DNA of 64,000 nucleotides from Axinella damicornis (taxonomy: Eukaryota; Porifera; Demospongiae; Axinellida; Axinellidae). Under the pieces are notes generated by a model, which worked only from the letters and a program-made list of their open reading frames with translations, searched no databases and had not been told where the DNA came from. Below, one piece after another: positions 49,601 to 52,938 of this stretch (positions are counted from its first letter, which is position 1; each line of letters starts with the position of its first letter). The stretch covers positions 5,164,626 to 5,228,625 of the forward strand of contig OZ007511.1 in the NCBI GenBank assembly GCA_963931865.1, written 5' to 3'. A program made the position numbers and the translations under genes.

Positions 49601-51204
49601 TTCTCTGTGGATTCTTGTGATACCGGTGACATCCCCATCAGGTTTGGAGCTACAGGCCTCTGAATCCAACCATGTTTTGAGGATTTTGATGCATATGGTG
49701 CATTTGTGCAGTCGTTGCTCACAAACCGTACATGCTATGGACATGGAAATTATGCCACTGGATAGAGCAGAGATCAATGTTGCCAATGTGGTCCCTGTAT
49801 TGGGTGACAACCCTGTTGTGCTTGGAGCTATGGATGCCTCAAACTCAGGTGTGCATGTGACAGGAAAGAGCCCGGGTACGAGGCTAGTATGCTCTATCTA
49901 CAGCATATAGCAGCAGTGGTTCCCACGCACCATAAATTTCACAATCAGTTAGGACTACCATATATGGCTAAGTAGTAGCACTATGGTAGTACTCTACAAC
50001 CATACCACATTCCAGTTGCCAAAACAAGAGCAACTCCCTCTCCTTGACAACACACAGATGATATATCTGTGACCAACTAGGTAGGCTCCTGGTTCTGGCT
50101 ATGTAACTACTCCACAATAGTGACAATACCAATGCACTTTTGATAGCTGGAGCACAGAGCACATATGGAAGTGTCATTACTTACGCTGCTCCAGTAATAA
50201 TGCTTCCACTGATGGCATCAAAGTTGAGTTCACTGAGGAAGTAGTCCGGCTGTGTGATCTGGCTGGAGTCTGGAAACCATTTGTATTCTCCAGTTGCTAT
50301 CAGACGGCAGGGCCAAGGGGAAAATATTAATGGTCGAAGTAAGGTTCCTGTGCACATAGTCCATTCATGCCAACACAAGGATTAGCATATGCACAGTTCT
50401 AGCCTCATTCTGAGGTCCTTCCAAGCATCAAAGACTGGAGGTGCAAACGAGGCTAGCCAGGTCAGTTGGTTCACTCAGTTTGCTTTTCCTTGCCATGAGA
50501 AACTCTGGGAATAAAACCTGGCTACCCACTGGCAGCTGTGTTCACTAGTAAGCCAATGGCTCTAATAGACTAATTAGCACTGCTCAAAAAGCCATGGATA
50601 GCACACTGGGCCAAGAATACTCTTATATAGCTACCTACAAACTCATCACGGAATAGGAACTACTCTGATGAGAGAGGACACGCCTTCATCAAGGCCTTAC
50701 GTACAGTCAGCTGCCTAAAAATAAAATTGGCACAGTTCTGATACAACAAGGGGGGTACACTGTATGTTCTATTTTCTATGGTCTAGCCATACTACAACCG
50801 CACAAATCTACAATCAGCAAGCTGAACACCATTAATTCCACAGTCTGACAGCTTCATTCCGTGGCCTACTACACCTCCAGTTTTTGATCGCTTACAGTAT
50901 GCATAGATATATCAGGAGGTATAGAAGGCCTGGGGACGAGGCTACAGTCTGACTCCACTAAGGTCCTCTAGACGGCGCTGGCATAAGGTAGGCCCTCCCT
51001 ACAATATGCCAGACCCCTGTGTGAGTGACCAAGGAACTTGATGACTACAATATACAGTATAGTAGCTACTGACATACCGTTGAAGGAAATTCGCGACCGA
51101 TTCACGTACTGTGGCTCGTAGGAGCATGAGGTCTGCCTGATCAGGGTTGTAAGTGAGCAGCTTAGCAGTAGCAGGCCAATGTGCCGCCCACTGAAGCTCG
51201 CCAT
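19378..51204 (-). CDS. Semaphorin-like membrane protein: sema-PSI-Calx-beta x2-TM (24 exons)
   Basis: Predicted cell-surface guidance or adhesion receptor/ligand. Exons on the minus strand, 5' to 3': 51204-51078, 50296-50185, 47426-47330, 44439-44206, 43985-43893 (or from 43995), 35888-35712, 35253-35120, 32512-32480, 32240-32102, 30239-30155, 28725-28572, 27995-27892, 27263-27172, 25669-25590, 25525-25487, 24787-24696, 23442-23314, 23061-23015, 22913-22779, 21919-21722, 21216-21079, 20855-20655, 20234-19925, 19636-19378. Without the 47-bp insertion in exon 4 and with the 43985 acceptor, the chain is 3,162 nt (1,053 codons plus stop). Sema hallmarks are in order: CGTQA, FVFLRE, SRVVRICRNDPG, TTYLKARIYC, GSAVCAY and LFLGTDTGKV. 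Then come a PSI domain, two Calx-beta domains, a Ser/Thr stalk, one membrane helix and an 86-residue tail. Semaphorins usually carry Ig domains and plexins IPT domains after PSI. Calx-beta in this place is unusual, and there is no plexin RasGAP domain. Confidence 0.85.
19925..20234 (-). CDS. Exon 23: Ser/Thr stalk and transmembrane helix
   Basis: About 103 residues. A PTQPPTGTTG start leads into a Ser/Thr/Met-rich stalk, likely O-glycosylated. The hydrophobic helix VVTAVFVVLVAIIVILVLVV and a following stretch end in the stop-transfer AKKRR. The donor is AAAGTGAGT. This makes the product a single-pass type I membrane protein with a short inside tail. Confidence 0.82.
20655..20855 (-). CDS. Exon 22: second half of Calx-beta 2
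   Basis: Encodes GEDYVYTEVELNFAPEDD, then QTVLIPLMNDQVNEPTENF and TATLTVMDDD. These are the F/G-strand pattern and acidic end typical of Calx-beta. Phase 1 at both ends. Calx-beta domains bind calcium through such acidic loops in the Na/Ca exchanger and in adhesion proteins. Confidence 0.85.
21079..21216 (-). CDS. Exon 21: first half of Calx-beta 2
   Basis: Encodes VTMEFGSSALNVSESHCYAN and onward to TGAGTAT. The intron splits the Ala codon before GEDY, the same place as in Calx-beta 1. Acceptor CCCACTGCAG, donor ACAGGTAAAG, phase 1-1. Confidence 0.82.
21722..21919 (-). CDS. Exon 20: second half of Calx-beta 1
   Basis: Encodes GADYVLRNEPVNFSAGQNES, DDSTYEGDEVFVVRL and KAEVVIDNDD. It is parallel to exon 22 in length, phase (1-1) and motif order, so the two Calx-beta domains look like a two-exon duplication. 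Confidence 0.85.
21960..22553. mobile_element. MITE with TACCGTATAGCGGG ends (intron 19)
   Basis: The left end TACCGTATAGCGGGATAGTT is inverted at the right end (GCAGGAAATTTTCGTA before TACCGTATA on the minus strand). It lies in the intron of Calx-beta 1. The interior hosts the small hairpin at 22232-22268. Confidence 0.78.
22232..22268. mobile_element. 37-bp palindromic MITE TAGTCTCG...CGAGACTA
   Basis: A near-perfect 37-base palindrome inside the 21960 MITE. The flanking 9-mers TGTCGTTGC and GATCGTTGC match in seven positions, consistent with an aged 9-bp target duplication. Confidence 0.72.
22779..22913 (-). CDS. Exon 19: first half of Calx-beta 1
   Basis: Encodes PEIRLSASSYRVTEGAGSVN, a typical Calx-beta opening, then a stretch ending QTENGNAT. 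It joins exon 20 through a split Ala codon. Phase 1-1, acceptor TTTGCAG, donor CTGGTGAGC. Confidence 0.85.
23015..23061 (-). CDS. Exon 18: linker between PSI and Calx-beta
   Basis: A 47-nt exon with a strong acceptor (TTCCTTCCTCAG) and donor (CTGTAAGTT). It encodes LNQNIHTGLVPSVCD with a split Tyr. Only one frame is open, and it links phase 2 to phase 1. It is short, so support rests on splice sites and phase. Confidence 0.6.
23314..23442 (-). CDS. Exon 17: PSI domain core
   Basis: Encodes SECIGSRDPYCVWNSTGLSC and a Glu/Ser-rich continuation to VYPY. The C-x-x-C...DPYC-x-W pattern is the PSI (plexin-semaphorin-integrin) signature. The 5' acceptor is TTTTTCTAG. The 3' donor is uncertain: TGGTGTAT at 23314 keeps phase with exon 18, while the nicer GTATGT at 23297 would put a stop in exon 18. 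Confidence 0.78.
23571..23720. repeat. GTGCAATT repeat cluster (intron 16)
   Basis: Repeated GTGCAATT and TTGCACGAG words in both orientations. Similar clusters lie at 24520-24580 and 29443-29575. A small inverted-repeat element, not coding. Confidence 0.55.
23933..24232. mobile_element. MITE TAGTCTTGCAGGGCC...CGAGACTA with 9-bp duplication
   Basis: Ends are inverted (GGGCCAGACCCACACGGAAG on the left, the reverse complement on the right). They are flanked by CGCAGAGCC at 23924-23932 and 24233-24241. Same terminal type as 22232 and 45184. Lies in intron 16. Confidence 0.85.
24696..24787 (-). CDS. Exon 16: end of sema domain, start of PSI
   Basis: Encodes EVNSTKYLFVTTSSRIYRLP then LQRCSRHTDC. 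YLFVTTSSRIYRLPLQ is the last propeller strand; CSRHTDC begins PSI and continues as SECIGSRDPYC in exon 17. Phase 0 start, phase 2 end. Confidence 0.85.
25487..25525 (-). CDS. Exon 15: 39-nt sema microexon
   Basis: Encodes LEDNSTINRMNIE between TTTCTTTCAG and GTGAGG. Phase 0-0. It joins VIVEEIA of exon 14 to EVNSTKYLFV, matching the inter-blade loop of semaphorins. Confidence 0.75.
25590..25669 (-). CDS. Exon 14: sema blade (TDTGKVMKVV)
   Basis: With exon 13 it gives LFLGTDTGKVMKVVFGSDG, the conserved semaphorin LGTD-x-G-x-V-x-K-V motif, then IFPVIVEEIA. Phase 1 start, phase 0 end, donor GCTGTAAGT. Confidence 0.88.
25724..27090. repeat. Intronic duplication, copy 1 (intron 13)
   Basis: About 1.36 kb almost identical to 45285-47119 in the same orientation, including small ORFs and internal MITE ends (26027-26613). 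Copy 1 lacks the 0.47-kb element found in copy 2. There are no terminal repeats at the borders, so it looks like a genomic duplication rather than a transposon. Confidence 0.88.
26027..26613. mobile_element. TAGCCTC MITE-like pair inside duplication copy 1
   Basis: TAGCCTCTTTCCCAGGCC at the left is inverted at the right (GGCCTGGGAATGAGGCT). The inner 15 bases (TTTAGCTGC and neighbours) are also inverted. The related copy lies at about 45599-46185. Confidence 0.6.
27172..27263 (-). CDS. Exon 13: sema blade (DVLFLGT)
   Basis: Encodes IIQMTLDRVCVVRRQSITQ then CVNQDVLFLGT. Acceptor TCTTCTATCTGTAG completes a Tyr codon from exon 12. The alternative acceptor 10 nt downstream would break phase. Ends in phase 1. 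Confidence 0.82.
27892..27995 (-). CDS. Exon 12: sema blade linker
   Basis: Encodes CDPAGRNAVDSEKVLIVQDV and NQIGEDPLLVFEDF. Phase 0 start, phase 2 end (TA of the Tyr codon). It corresponds to the semaphorin stretch before the last propeller blades. Confidence 0.78.
28572..28725 (-). CDS. Exon 11: sema GSAVCAY exon
   Basis: Encodes IGPAGSAVCAYRADNSFVPT, then GGFNRGIFDIFRADV and SEEQNTFVE. GSAVC-x-Y is one of the most conserved semaphorin/plexin motifs. Phase 2 start completes Gln; phase 0 end at GAGGTGAGG. Confidence 0.9.
29248..29436. repeat. ATT-repeat hairpin in intron 10
   Basis: GAAGTGGGCAATCA, an (ATT)n run, and TGATTGCCCACTTT form a hairpin. It lies next to the GTGCAATT cluster at 29443-29575, which resembles 23571-23720. 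No gene. Confidence 0.55.
30155..30239 (-). CDS. Exon 10: sema (MYGAFSGP)
   Basis: Encodes SMVFNEDGRYHENGEWVKTM and YGAFSGP, the counterpart of the semaphorin LYGVFT segment before GSAVC. Phase 1 start completes Arg; phase 2 end at CACAGTAAGT. Confidence 0.82.
30419..30720 (-). repeat. Dispersed repeat shared with 34.43-34.73 kb
   Basis: Read on the minus strand, AAGTCTGGCC...GAGCACCTACGAA...CTGAATGCTTGAAAATGTGT matches 34600-34690 on the plus strand. It is an inverted copy of the same repeat family. Decayed and not coding as it stands. Confidence 0.6.
30850..31430. mobile_element. MITE with TACCGTATAGCGC end (intron 9)
   Basis: The right end reads TACCGTATAGCGCCAAGTTT on the minus strand. 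The left end TACC...TATAGTGCTAAATTTCG is a diverged inverse. No transposase. The plus-strand ORF inside has no recognised domain. Confidence 0.65.
32102..32240 (-). CDS. Exon 9: sema (NDPG, TTYLKARIYC)
   Basis: Encodes NDPGSTPDQSGASHFTTYLK, then ARIYCEREVPTGREF and LDYQYNDI. This is the semaphorin C-x-N-D-x-G...W/TTFLKARL-x-C block. Phase 0 start, phase 1 end. Confidence 0.92.
32480..32512 (-). CDS. Exon 8: 33-nt sema microexon TIYSRVVRICR
   Basis: Eleven codons between a very strong acceptor (TTTCTCTTTCTACCCAG) and donor GTAAGT, phase 0-0. With exon 9 it reads SRVVRICRNDPG, matching semaphorin SRVARVCKND-x-G. Confidence 0.88.
32620..33412 (-). mobile_element. ATG-cassette repeat, copy F (minus strand)
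   Basis: Reverse-complement copy of the cassette family. Cassette 1 (start at about 33293) has a stop after MASKGKTRT; cassette 2 starts at about 33118 and runs to GTGAGTTTC. Its left end is interrupted by the foldback at 33413-33937 and resumes as CAACCG at 33938-33950. It lies in intron 7. Confidence 0.65.
33413..33937. mobile_element. Foldback element with CGGCAAATAA subterminal repeats
   Basis: About 48-bp terminal inverted repeats (TATGGCACGCC... with about four mismatches) enclose two opposed arrays of about 21-25-bp units built on CGTCGGCAAATAAGA. The centre is at about 33.6 kb. It has inserted into the cassette repeat F. The flanks CAGTTG and CGGTTG suggest a 6-bp target duplication with one change. 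Confidence 0.85.
34297..34324. repeat. Poly(C) tract, 28 nt
   Basis: Twenty-eight uninterrupted C after a C/G-rich AAGGGGGGTGGCAAT, in intron 7. Confidence 0.95.
34430..34735 (+). repeat. Dispersed repeat, plus-strand copy
   Basis: Inverted relative of 30419-30720. It contains a GTATTGCC/GGCAATAC hairpin at 34552-34573. Confidence 0.55.
35120..35253 (-). CDS. Exon 7: sema (TFVDYY..., FYFVFLRE)
   Basis: Encodes PVTFVDYYKADYPVVSPATL then TEHYQFYFVFLRENLF, the semaphorin P-x-FV...YFFFRE block. Phase 1 start completes Phe after WLR; phase 0 end at GATGTAAGT. Confidence 0.9.
35286..35680. repeat. 36-bp minisatellite in intron 6
   Basis: About eleven units of about 36 bp with the core GTAACCAAACTGGTACTCA and variants of CACGTGAGAA; one unit is about 11 bp short. 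Repeats are contiguous without unique spacers, so this is not a CRISPR array. It lies 33 bases from exon 7. Confidence 0.9.
35712..35888 (-). CDS. Exon 6: sema (TYFTAGFFDG, NNFWLR)
   Basis: Encodes SNSDSTYFTAGFFDGSNGPG, then SLSYQSISFGMLND and ERFRTITNNNFWLR, followed by the WL-x-x-P-x-FV junction. Phase 1-1. Its phase confirms the reading frame of exon 5. Confidence 0.87.
35889..36180. repeat. TGTG/CATGTATG-rich low-complexity tract
   Basis: Repeated GTGTGTATG and GAGCATG words with a partial duplication. ORFs on both strands are translated repeat. Confidence 0.7.
36413..36820. repeat. Composite inverted repeat, left arm
   Basis: A TAGCTTCGTTCCCAGGC end is followed by CCGTTTTTTCTGG-type sequence and about five units of about 47 bp (AAGGGGAAAAATAGTGTCCC then CCCACACTAAA). 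The same modules recur in reverse at 42680-43258. Confidence 0.8.
37049..37850 (+). mobile_element. ATG-cassette repeat, copy C
   Basis: Begins GGGGCAACCGCACTCCTGGT. Cassette 1 start is at about 37524 and cassette 2 at about 37692, each running to GGTGAGTTT. An insertion at about 37185-37405 carries GGTAATTCGGGCCAC and its inverse, a separate small element. Confidence 0.68.
37858..38505 (+). mobile_element. ATG-cassette repeat, copy D
   Basis: Same family. Cassette 1 has lost its ATG (GCGAGGCGACC at about 38094); cassette 2 starts at about 38271 with donor GATGAGTTT. The end module GCGGCACAATTTTTCC...CCAGGAGTGTAA is present twice. Confidence 0.68.
38570..38872 (-). CDS. Immunoglobulin-domain exon b (303 nt)
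   Basis: Acceptor TTTGCAG at 38873 and donor AAGGTATGC. Open in phase 1-1 for 100 codons: PSADFIYTCVANSP (first Cys), FWWRF (core Trp), and LDIRNVSQPNAGAYYCAA, the Ig N/D-x-G-x-Y-x-C motif. It is a paralogue of 39545-39847, with equal length and phase. It lies in the phase-1 intron between sema exons 5 and 6 on the same strand and could be spliced in without breaking frame. It could also belong to an unseen nested gene. Confidence 0.75.
39545..39847 (-). CDS. Immunoglobulin-domain exon a (303 nt)
   Basis: Acceptor ACACTTAG and donor CAGGTTAGA. Phase 1-1, 100 codons: SNFLYSCFAGSP, LAWTFNFVEPLP and FIQNVTQSNVGAYFCTA. It shares FNFVEPLP/FNLVEPLP and AMPRAVSS/AEPRTLSS with exon b, so the pair arose by tandem exon duplication. 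A+CT at the exon 5 junction and G+GT at the next two junctions keep the frame open. Confidence 0.75.
40332..40872 (+). mobile_element. ATG-cassette repeat, copy E
   Basis: The best single copy. End GGCAACCGCACTCCTGGTAG; cassette 1 ATG at 40490 (MAAQGEHKKLLQRTQLRQH to GGTGAGTTTT); cassette 2 ATG at 40667 (MAATARQKRSYLHHQ to GGTGAGTTTC); end ACCAGGAGTGTAA. The two cassettes and their trailing GCGATCAC...GTCAG sequence are internal duplicates about 177 bp apart. Confidence 0.72.
40876..41229 (-). other. Unassigned minus-strand ORF
   Basis: A 117-codon open frame. It holds ENFIRGPLGEELSLDFSPVV, which looks protein-like, and a direct duplication (DLTHPSSN twice). No acceptor/donor pair fits the phase-1 intron it lies in. 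Not assigned to the semaphorin gene. Confidence 0.2.
41298..42112. mobile_element. pogo/mariner-like MITE with TACAGTGGAACCTG end
   Basis: Left end TACAGTGGAACCTGTCTAAT; the right end in reverse is TACAGTGAAACCTGCCTTAG. TA sits at the borders. It is interrupted by the element at 41352-41658. No transposase. Confidence 0.65.
41352..41658. mobile_element. Two-hairpin element (TATACTATACTTAG)
   Basis: Two successive hairpins: TATACTATACTTAGGCTATT with its inverse at about 41458-41483, then GTATCCCTGGCCAGCGG with its inverse at about 41633-41652. It sits inside the 41298 MITE. A longer relative lies at 46381-46848. Confidence 0.75.
42120..42504 (+). pseudogene. Ulp1-like protease plus Cys-rich finger fragment (transposon-type)
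   Basis: The frame reads DVQINGSDCGLHTVATAYEL, then C and a QLRSHL tail, matching the C-terminal half of C48/Ulp1 cysteine proteases (Gln...Asp-Cys-Gly). It is followed by RCIKCGEWYHKTC, half of a PHD/RING-like finger. The second half (EPWVCEHC) is in another frame, so there is a shift near 42430. The catalytic His/Asp part is missing at the 5' side. Such protease-plus-finger ORFs are known from invertebrate DNA transposons. It is antisense inside intron 5. Confidence 0.62.
42680..43258. repeat. Composite inverted repeat, right arm
   Basis: Reverse-oriented relative of 36413-36820: the 47-bp units with GGGGACACTATTTTTCCCCTT, then a 250-bp insert absent from the left arm, then CGGGGTAGGCCTGGGAACGA and GGCTAATAAGATTATA. 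Part of the insert and the end module is repeated at 43259-43645. Confidence 0.8.
43259..43645. repeat. Tandem duplication of the right-arm end module
   Basis: 43276-43645 repeats 42971-43255 with small indels, and the terminal AGGCCTGGGAACGAGGC segment is present an extra time at 43541-43556. ORFs here are copies of the same repeat. Confidence 0.75.
43893..43985 (-). CDS. Exon 5: sema (GTLGDFSTPV...GEFRT)
   Basis: Encodes TLGDFSTPVTSSNGIVSYYP and EFPGFGEFRT. The donor AACAAGTGAGC gives phase 1 and matches exon 6. The natural acceptor TTCCACAG at 43996 would start the exon at 43995 (IAGG...) in phase 0, but exon 4 ends in phase 1. The GAG/GTACTC acceptor at 43986 restores phase. Which is used is open. 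Confidence 0.68.
44206..44439 (-). CDS. Exon 4: sema (NHIRV...CGTQA), interrupted by a MITE
   Basis: Encodes RYACRNHIRVYERIPEDHNR, LLVCGTQATVRPQC and, after the insertion, SCWGVTLLLTYDARTLPLFN. C-x-N-x-IRV and VCGT-x-A are semaphorin hallmarks. A 38-bp MITE plus a 9-bp target duplication (44273-44328) lies inside; read through, it gives a stop immediately. Removing the 47 bp restores one open frame across the exon. Acceptor CTGCTCATTAG, donor CAAGGTATCT. Confidence 0.8.
44282..44319. mobile_element. 38-bp palindromic MITE inside exon 4
   Basis: TAGCCTCATTCCCAGG...CCTGGGAACGAGGCTA, a near-perfect palindrome with a six-base loop, flanked by ACTCACATC at 44273-44281 and 44320-44328. It is the shortest member of the TAGCC...GGCTA family in the window. 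Confidence 0.9.
45184..45253. mobile_element. 70-bp MITE TAGTCTCGG...CCGAGACTA
   Basis: Inverted ends (TAGTCTCGGTACCAGACTCC and its near inverse) flanked by a perfect 9-bp duplication AACGGACAT (45175-45183, 45254-45262). Lies in intron 3, 32 bases before duplication copy 2. Confidence 0.88.
45285..47119. repeat. Intronic duplication, copy 2 (intron 3)
   Basis: Near-identical to 25724-27090 apart from a short indel near 45330, scattered substitutions and the 468-bp element at 46381-46848. Both copies lie in introns of the same gene in direct orientation. Confidence 0.88.
46381..46848. mobile_element. Two-hairpin element inserted in duplication copy 2
   Basis: Longer relative of 41352-41658 (starts TATACTATACTTAGACTATT, ends GGATATAACCTATAC). 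Copy 1 of the duplication has no insert at this point (about 26803-26808), so the element arrived after the duplication. Confidence 0.82.
47330..47426 (-). CDS. Exon 3: sema blade 1 (DTLYLLD)
   Basis: Encodes DTLYLLDTELRLRRNLTWET then DRSLLSMCSDST. With exon 2 it reads GSIITGAADTLYLLD, the semaphorin/plexin G-x-x-Y-x-GA-x-N-x-LY-x-LD motif. Phase 2 start, phase 0 end at ACTGTGAGT. Confidence 0.85.
47427..50184. other. Intron 2 of the semaphorin-like gene
   Basis: Holds a 30-bp perfect palindrome (47891-47920), the MITE at 48061-48462, a 74-bp repeat at 49246-49319 and MITE ends (GAATGAGGCTA at about 47568, GTACGAGGCTAG at about 49875). No exon seen. Confidence 0.55.
48061..48462. mobile_element. 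MITE with TACCGTAGAGTACGTATTAA ends
   Basis: The left end TACCGTAGAGTACGTATTAA is followed by GCGCCCA; the right end is its inverse (TGGGTGCTTGATACG, then a TACGGTA end). A GTAGTACGTATCAAGCGCCCA fragment lies at 14699-14720. No transposase. Confidence 0.78.
50185..50296 (-). CDS. Exon 2: start of sema domain
   Basis: Encodes TGEYKWFPDSSQITQPDYFL then SELNFDAISGSIITGA, the first propeller strand. Acceptor GTCTGATAG, donor GCAGCGTAAGT. Phase 1 start, phase 2 end. Confidence 0.82.
51078..51204 (-). CDS. Exon 1: signal peptide
   Basis: Starts at the in-frame Met of MASFSGRHIGLLLLSCSLTT, which gives a short n-region, a hydrophobic core and a polar LIRQTSC end, a convincing signal peptide. The upstream in-frame Met at 51264 would bury the signal, so I prefer 51204. 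Ends SYEPQYVNRSRISFN with donor AACGGTATGT, phase 1. Confidence 0.78.
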
Positions 51205-52726
51205 GGCTAGGCTATAGGGGCTAGCTAGAGGTGCGTTTGGCCAAATTGGGTGGGGCTCCTGCACGTGATCCTTAGCAGGCCAGGCTCGTTCCGATTTTTG
51301 GTTCTATCATGAGCTCCAGGGTCTGGTTCTGAGACTGAGGAGATACAGATATTCCGGCTGTAAGCACAAGTGAAGAAATCCAAATGATGTAAGTGTGTTG
51401 TATGTAATGGTATAATGCACTATGATGTCTAGTACGGTAGTCTCCCGCTAATACGCCCCCTAGATATCTACAAACTTTGGTTAGCAAGCCTAGCCGCTCG
51501 CTAGTATAGGGCAGTACATGACCATGGCTAAGTTTCATGACATGAAACTTGGCCATGGTTATGTACCGCCCTATATTAGCGGCTAGCGCAAGGGGGTGAC
51601 ACTCCCATAGACGCCGTAGTCAGAGCTGCGACCGGGCTTATCAGCAAATCTTGACCCGTATACCAAGTATAAGCAAGGGGTGGAGTCGCTACGCATTCTT
51701 CCGTATACTATCGGCGGTGAACCACAGTCAAACGGACGACTCTCACAGTGTCGTGAATAACCGTCACGAAAGTAAAAAAAAGTCGCATAATCGGTTTTCT
51801 TCTTCTTCTTCAGACGGGGCTAATTCAAATTTGGCTGACTCCCTCACGACAGTGTTTGCACAAATTAAACAGTACACTGAGCAGTGCACGACCCCATTGC
51901 TTTGTGGCAGCTTCGAAGTCTCACGAGGCGCATGAAACTGCCCACTCAATGGCTATGGCTTCATGTGCGACGCCATTGCGTAGAGCAACTTTGAACTTTG
52001 AACTCAAAATTGTGTACATGTACTGTGTGTGCGGAGTGAATGCTATCAAGTATGCTGCTACAAAAATGAGGTAAACAAGTGTACATGTAACAAGTGAGTC
52101 TTTAAAAGACTTGATGCGTCTCGGTACGACTTGGTATCAGCTAGAATCATGCAGAGGACATGGCAGCTGTTTAACCCTTTATGACTGCAAAACCTGTTAG
52201 CTATGAGACTCAGCTGAAGTCAGCGTCAGTATCCTTGGAGGTTCTGTGGGGTGGGTCAGGGTGAGGTGGGAATGTTCACCCAAAGGGTGAAAGCAGTATG
52301 GTCGTGTCTGGGCTTGATGTTTAGTCAGAGGACCTGGAGAACAAATTGGCCAATTCTTCCAGCAATTATCGAGCTAGTTAGCTGATAGAGCTGAGTGTGT
52401 GCACTTGGGATGGCTGAGTGCAGCACACTGTGTATGGATGAGTATTCATTGTCCTGATTTAGTGCCACAGTCTTGGTGAGTGGATTCATGAGCAGCCAAG
52501 CAAACCCATAATCCCTTTTTGAGATTTACTTGCAGGCTATAAATACGTTTGACATCCTATTAAGAGTGTAAAGCAGGTTGCTGCACTTGCACGGGCACAT
52601 TGCAAAAAGCGACGTACGTACGTACCACGTACCACGTACCTAGATATCCAGCACTGTGTCTCGGACTTCGGTGCCGAGACAAAAAACATTACAAATGTTG
52701 GATAAGCTTCCGATGGTCAGGAAAGT
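51205..52726. other. Upstream flank; no exon seen
   Basis: Should hold the 5' UTR and promoter of the semaphorin-like gene. A 95-bp palindrome lies at 51491-51585. A repeat shared with 24.95-25.19 kb (TTCTTCTTCTTCAG, GAGCAGTGCACGACCC words) lies at about 51770-51970. No TATA box or other core promoter element stands out. Confidence 0.45.
51491..51585. repeat. 95-bp imperfect palindrome
   Basis: TAGCCGCTCGCTAG...GGGCAGTACATGACCATGG is inverted on the right with a few mismatches. A TACGGTAGTCTCCCGC word at about 51434 suggests a remnant of the TACCGTA MITE group. Confidence 0.7.
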
Positions 52727-52938
52727 ATGTTGCCAGAGAAGGTTGGACACAGTCATGTGACGTGTGTAGGCAAATGTACTTGTGCCCAGACCACACCCCC
52801 TCGTGGGGAGAATGGTCTGGTGAACCAATATGACTTGGTTCACCAGACCATTCTCCCCACGAGGGGGTGTGGTCTGGGCACAAGTACATTTGCCTACACA
52901 CATGTCACATGACTGTGTCTAACCTTCTCTGGCAACAT
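52727..52938. repeat. 212-bp near-perfect palindrome
   Basis: Two arms of about 105 bases, from ATGTTGCCAGAGAAGG to its inverse, meet with almost no spacer at about 52832. Parts of the arm (CTCCCCACGAGGGGGTG) recur at about 53764-53781. The ORFs on both strands are mirror copies, not genes. Confidence 0.9.

Noticed and set aside
51078..51264. Upstream Met at 51264 as the start of the semaphorin-like protein
   Set aside because: It would place 20 polar residues before the hydrophobic signal core; the Met at 51204 gives a normal signal peptide.
52600..52912. Overlapping ORFs on both strands with shared peptides
   Set aside because: They are mirror readings of the 212-bp palindrome.
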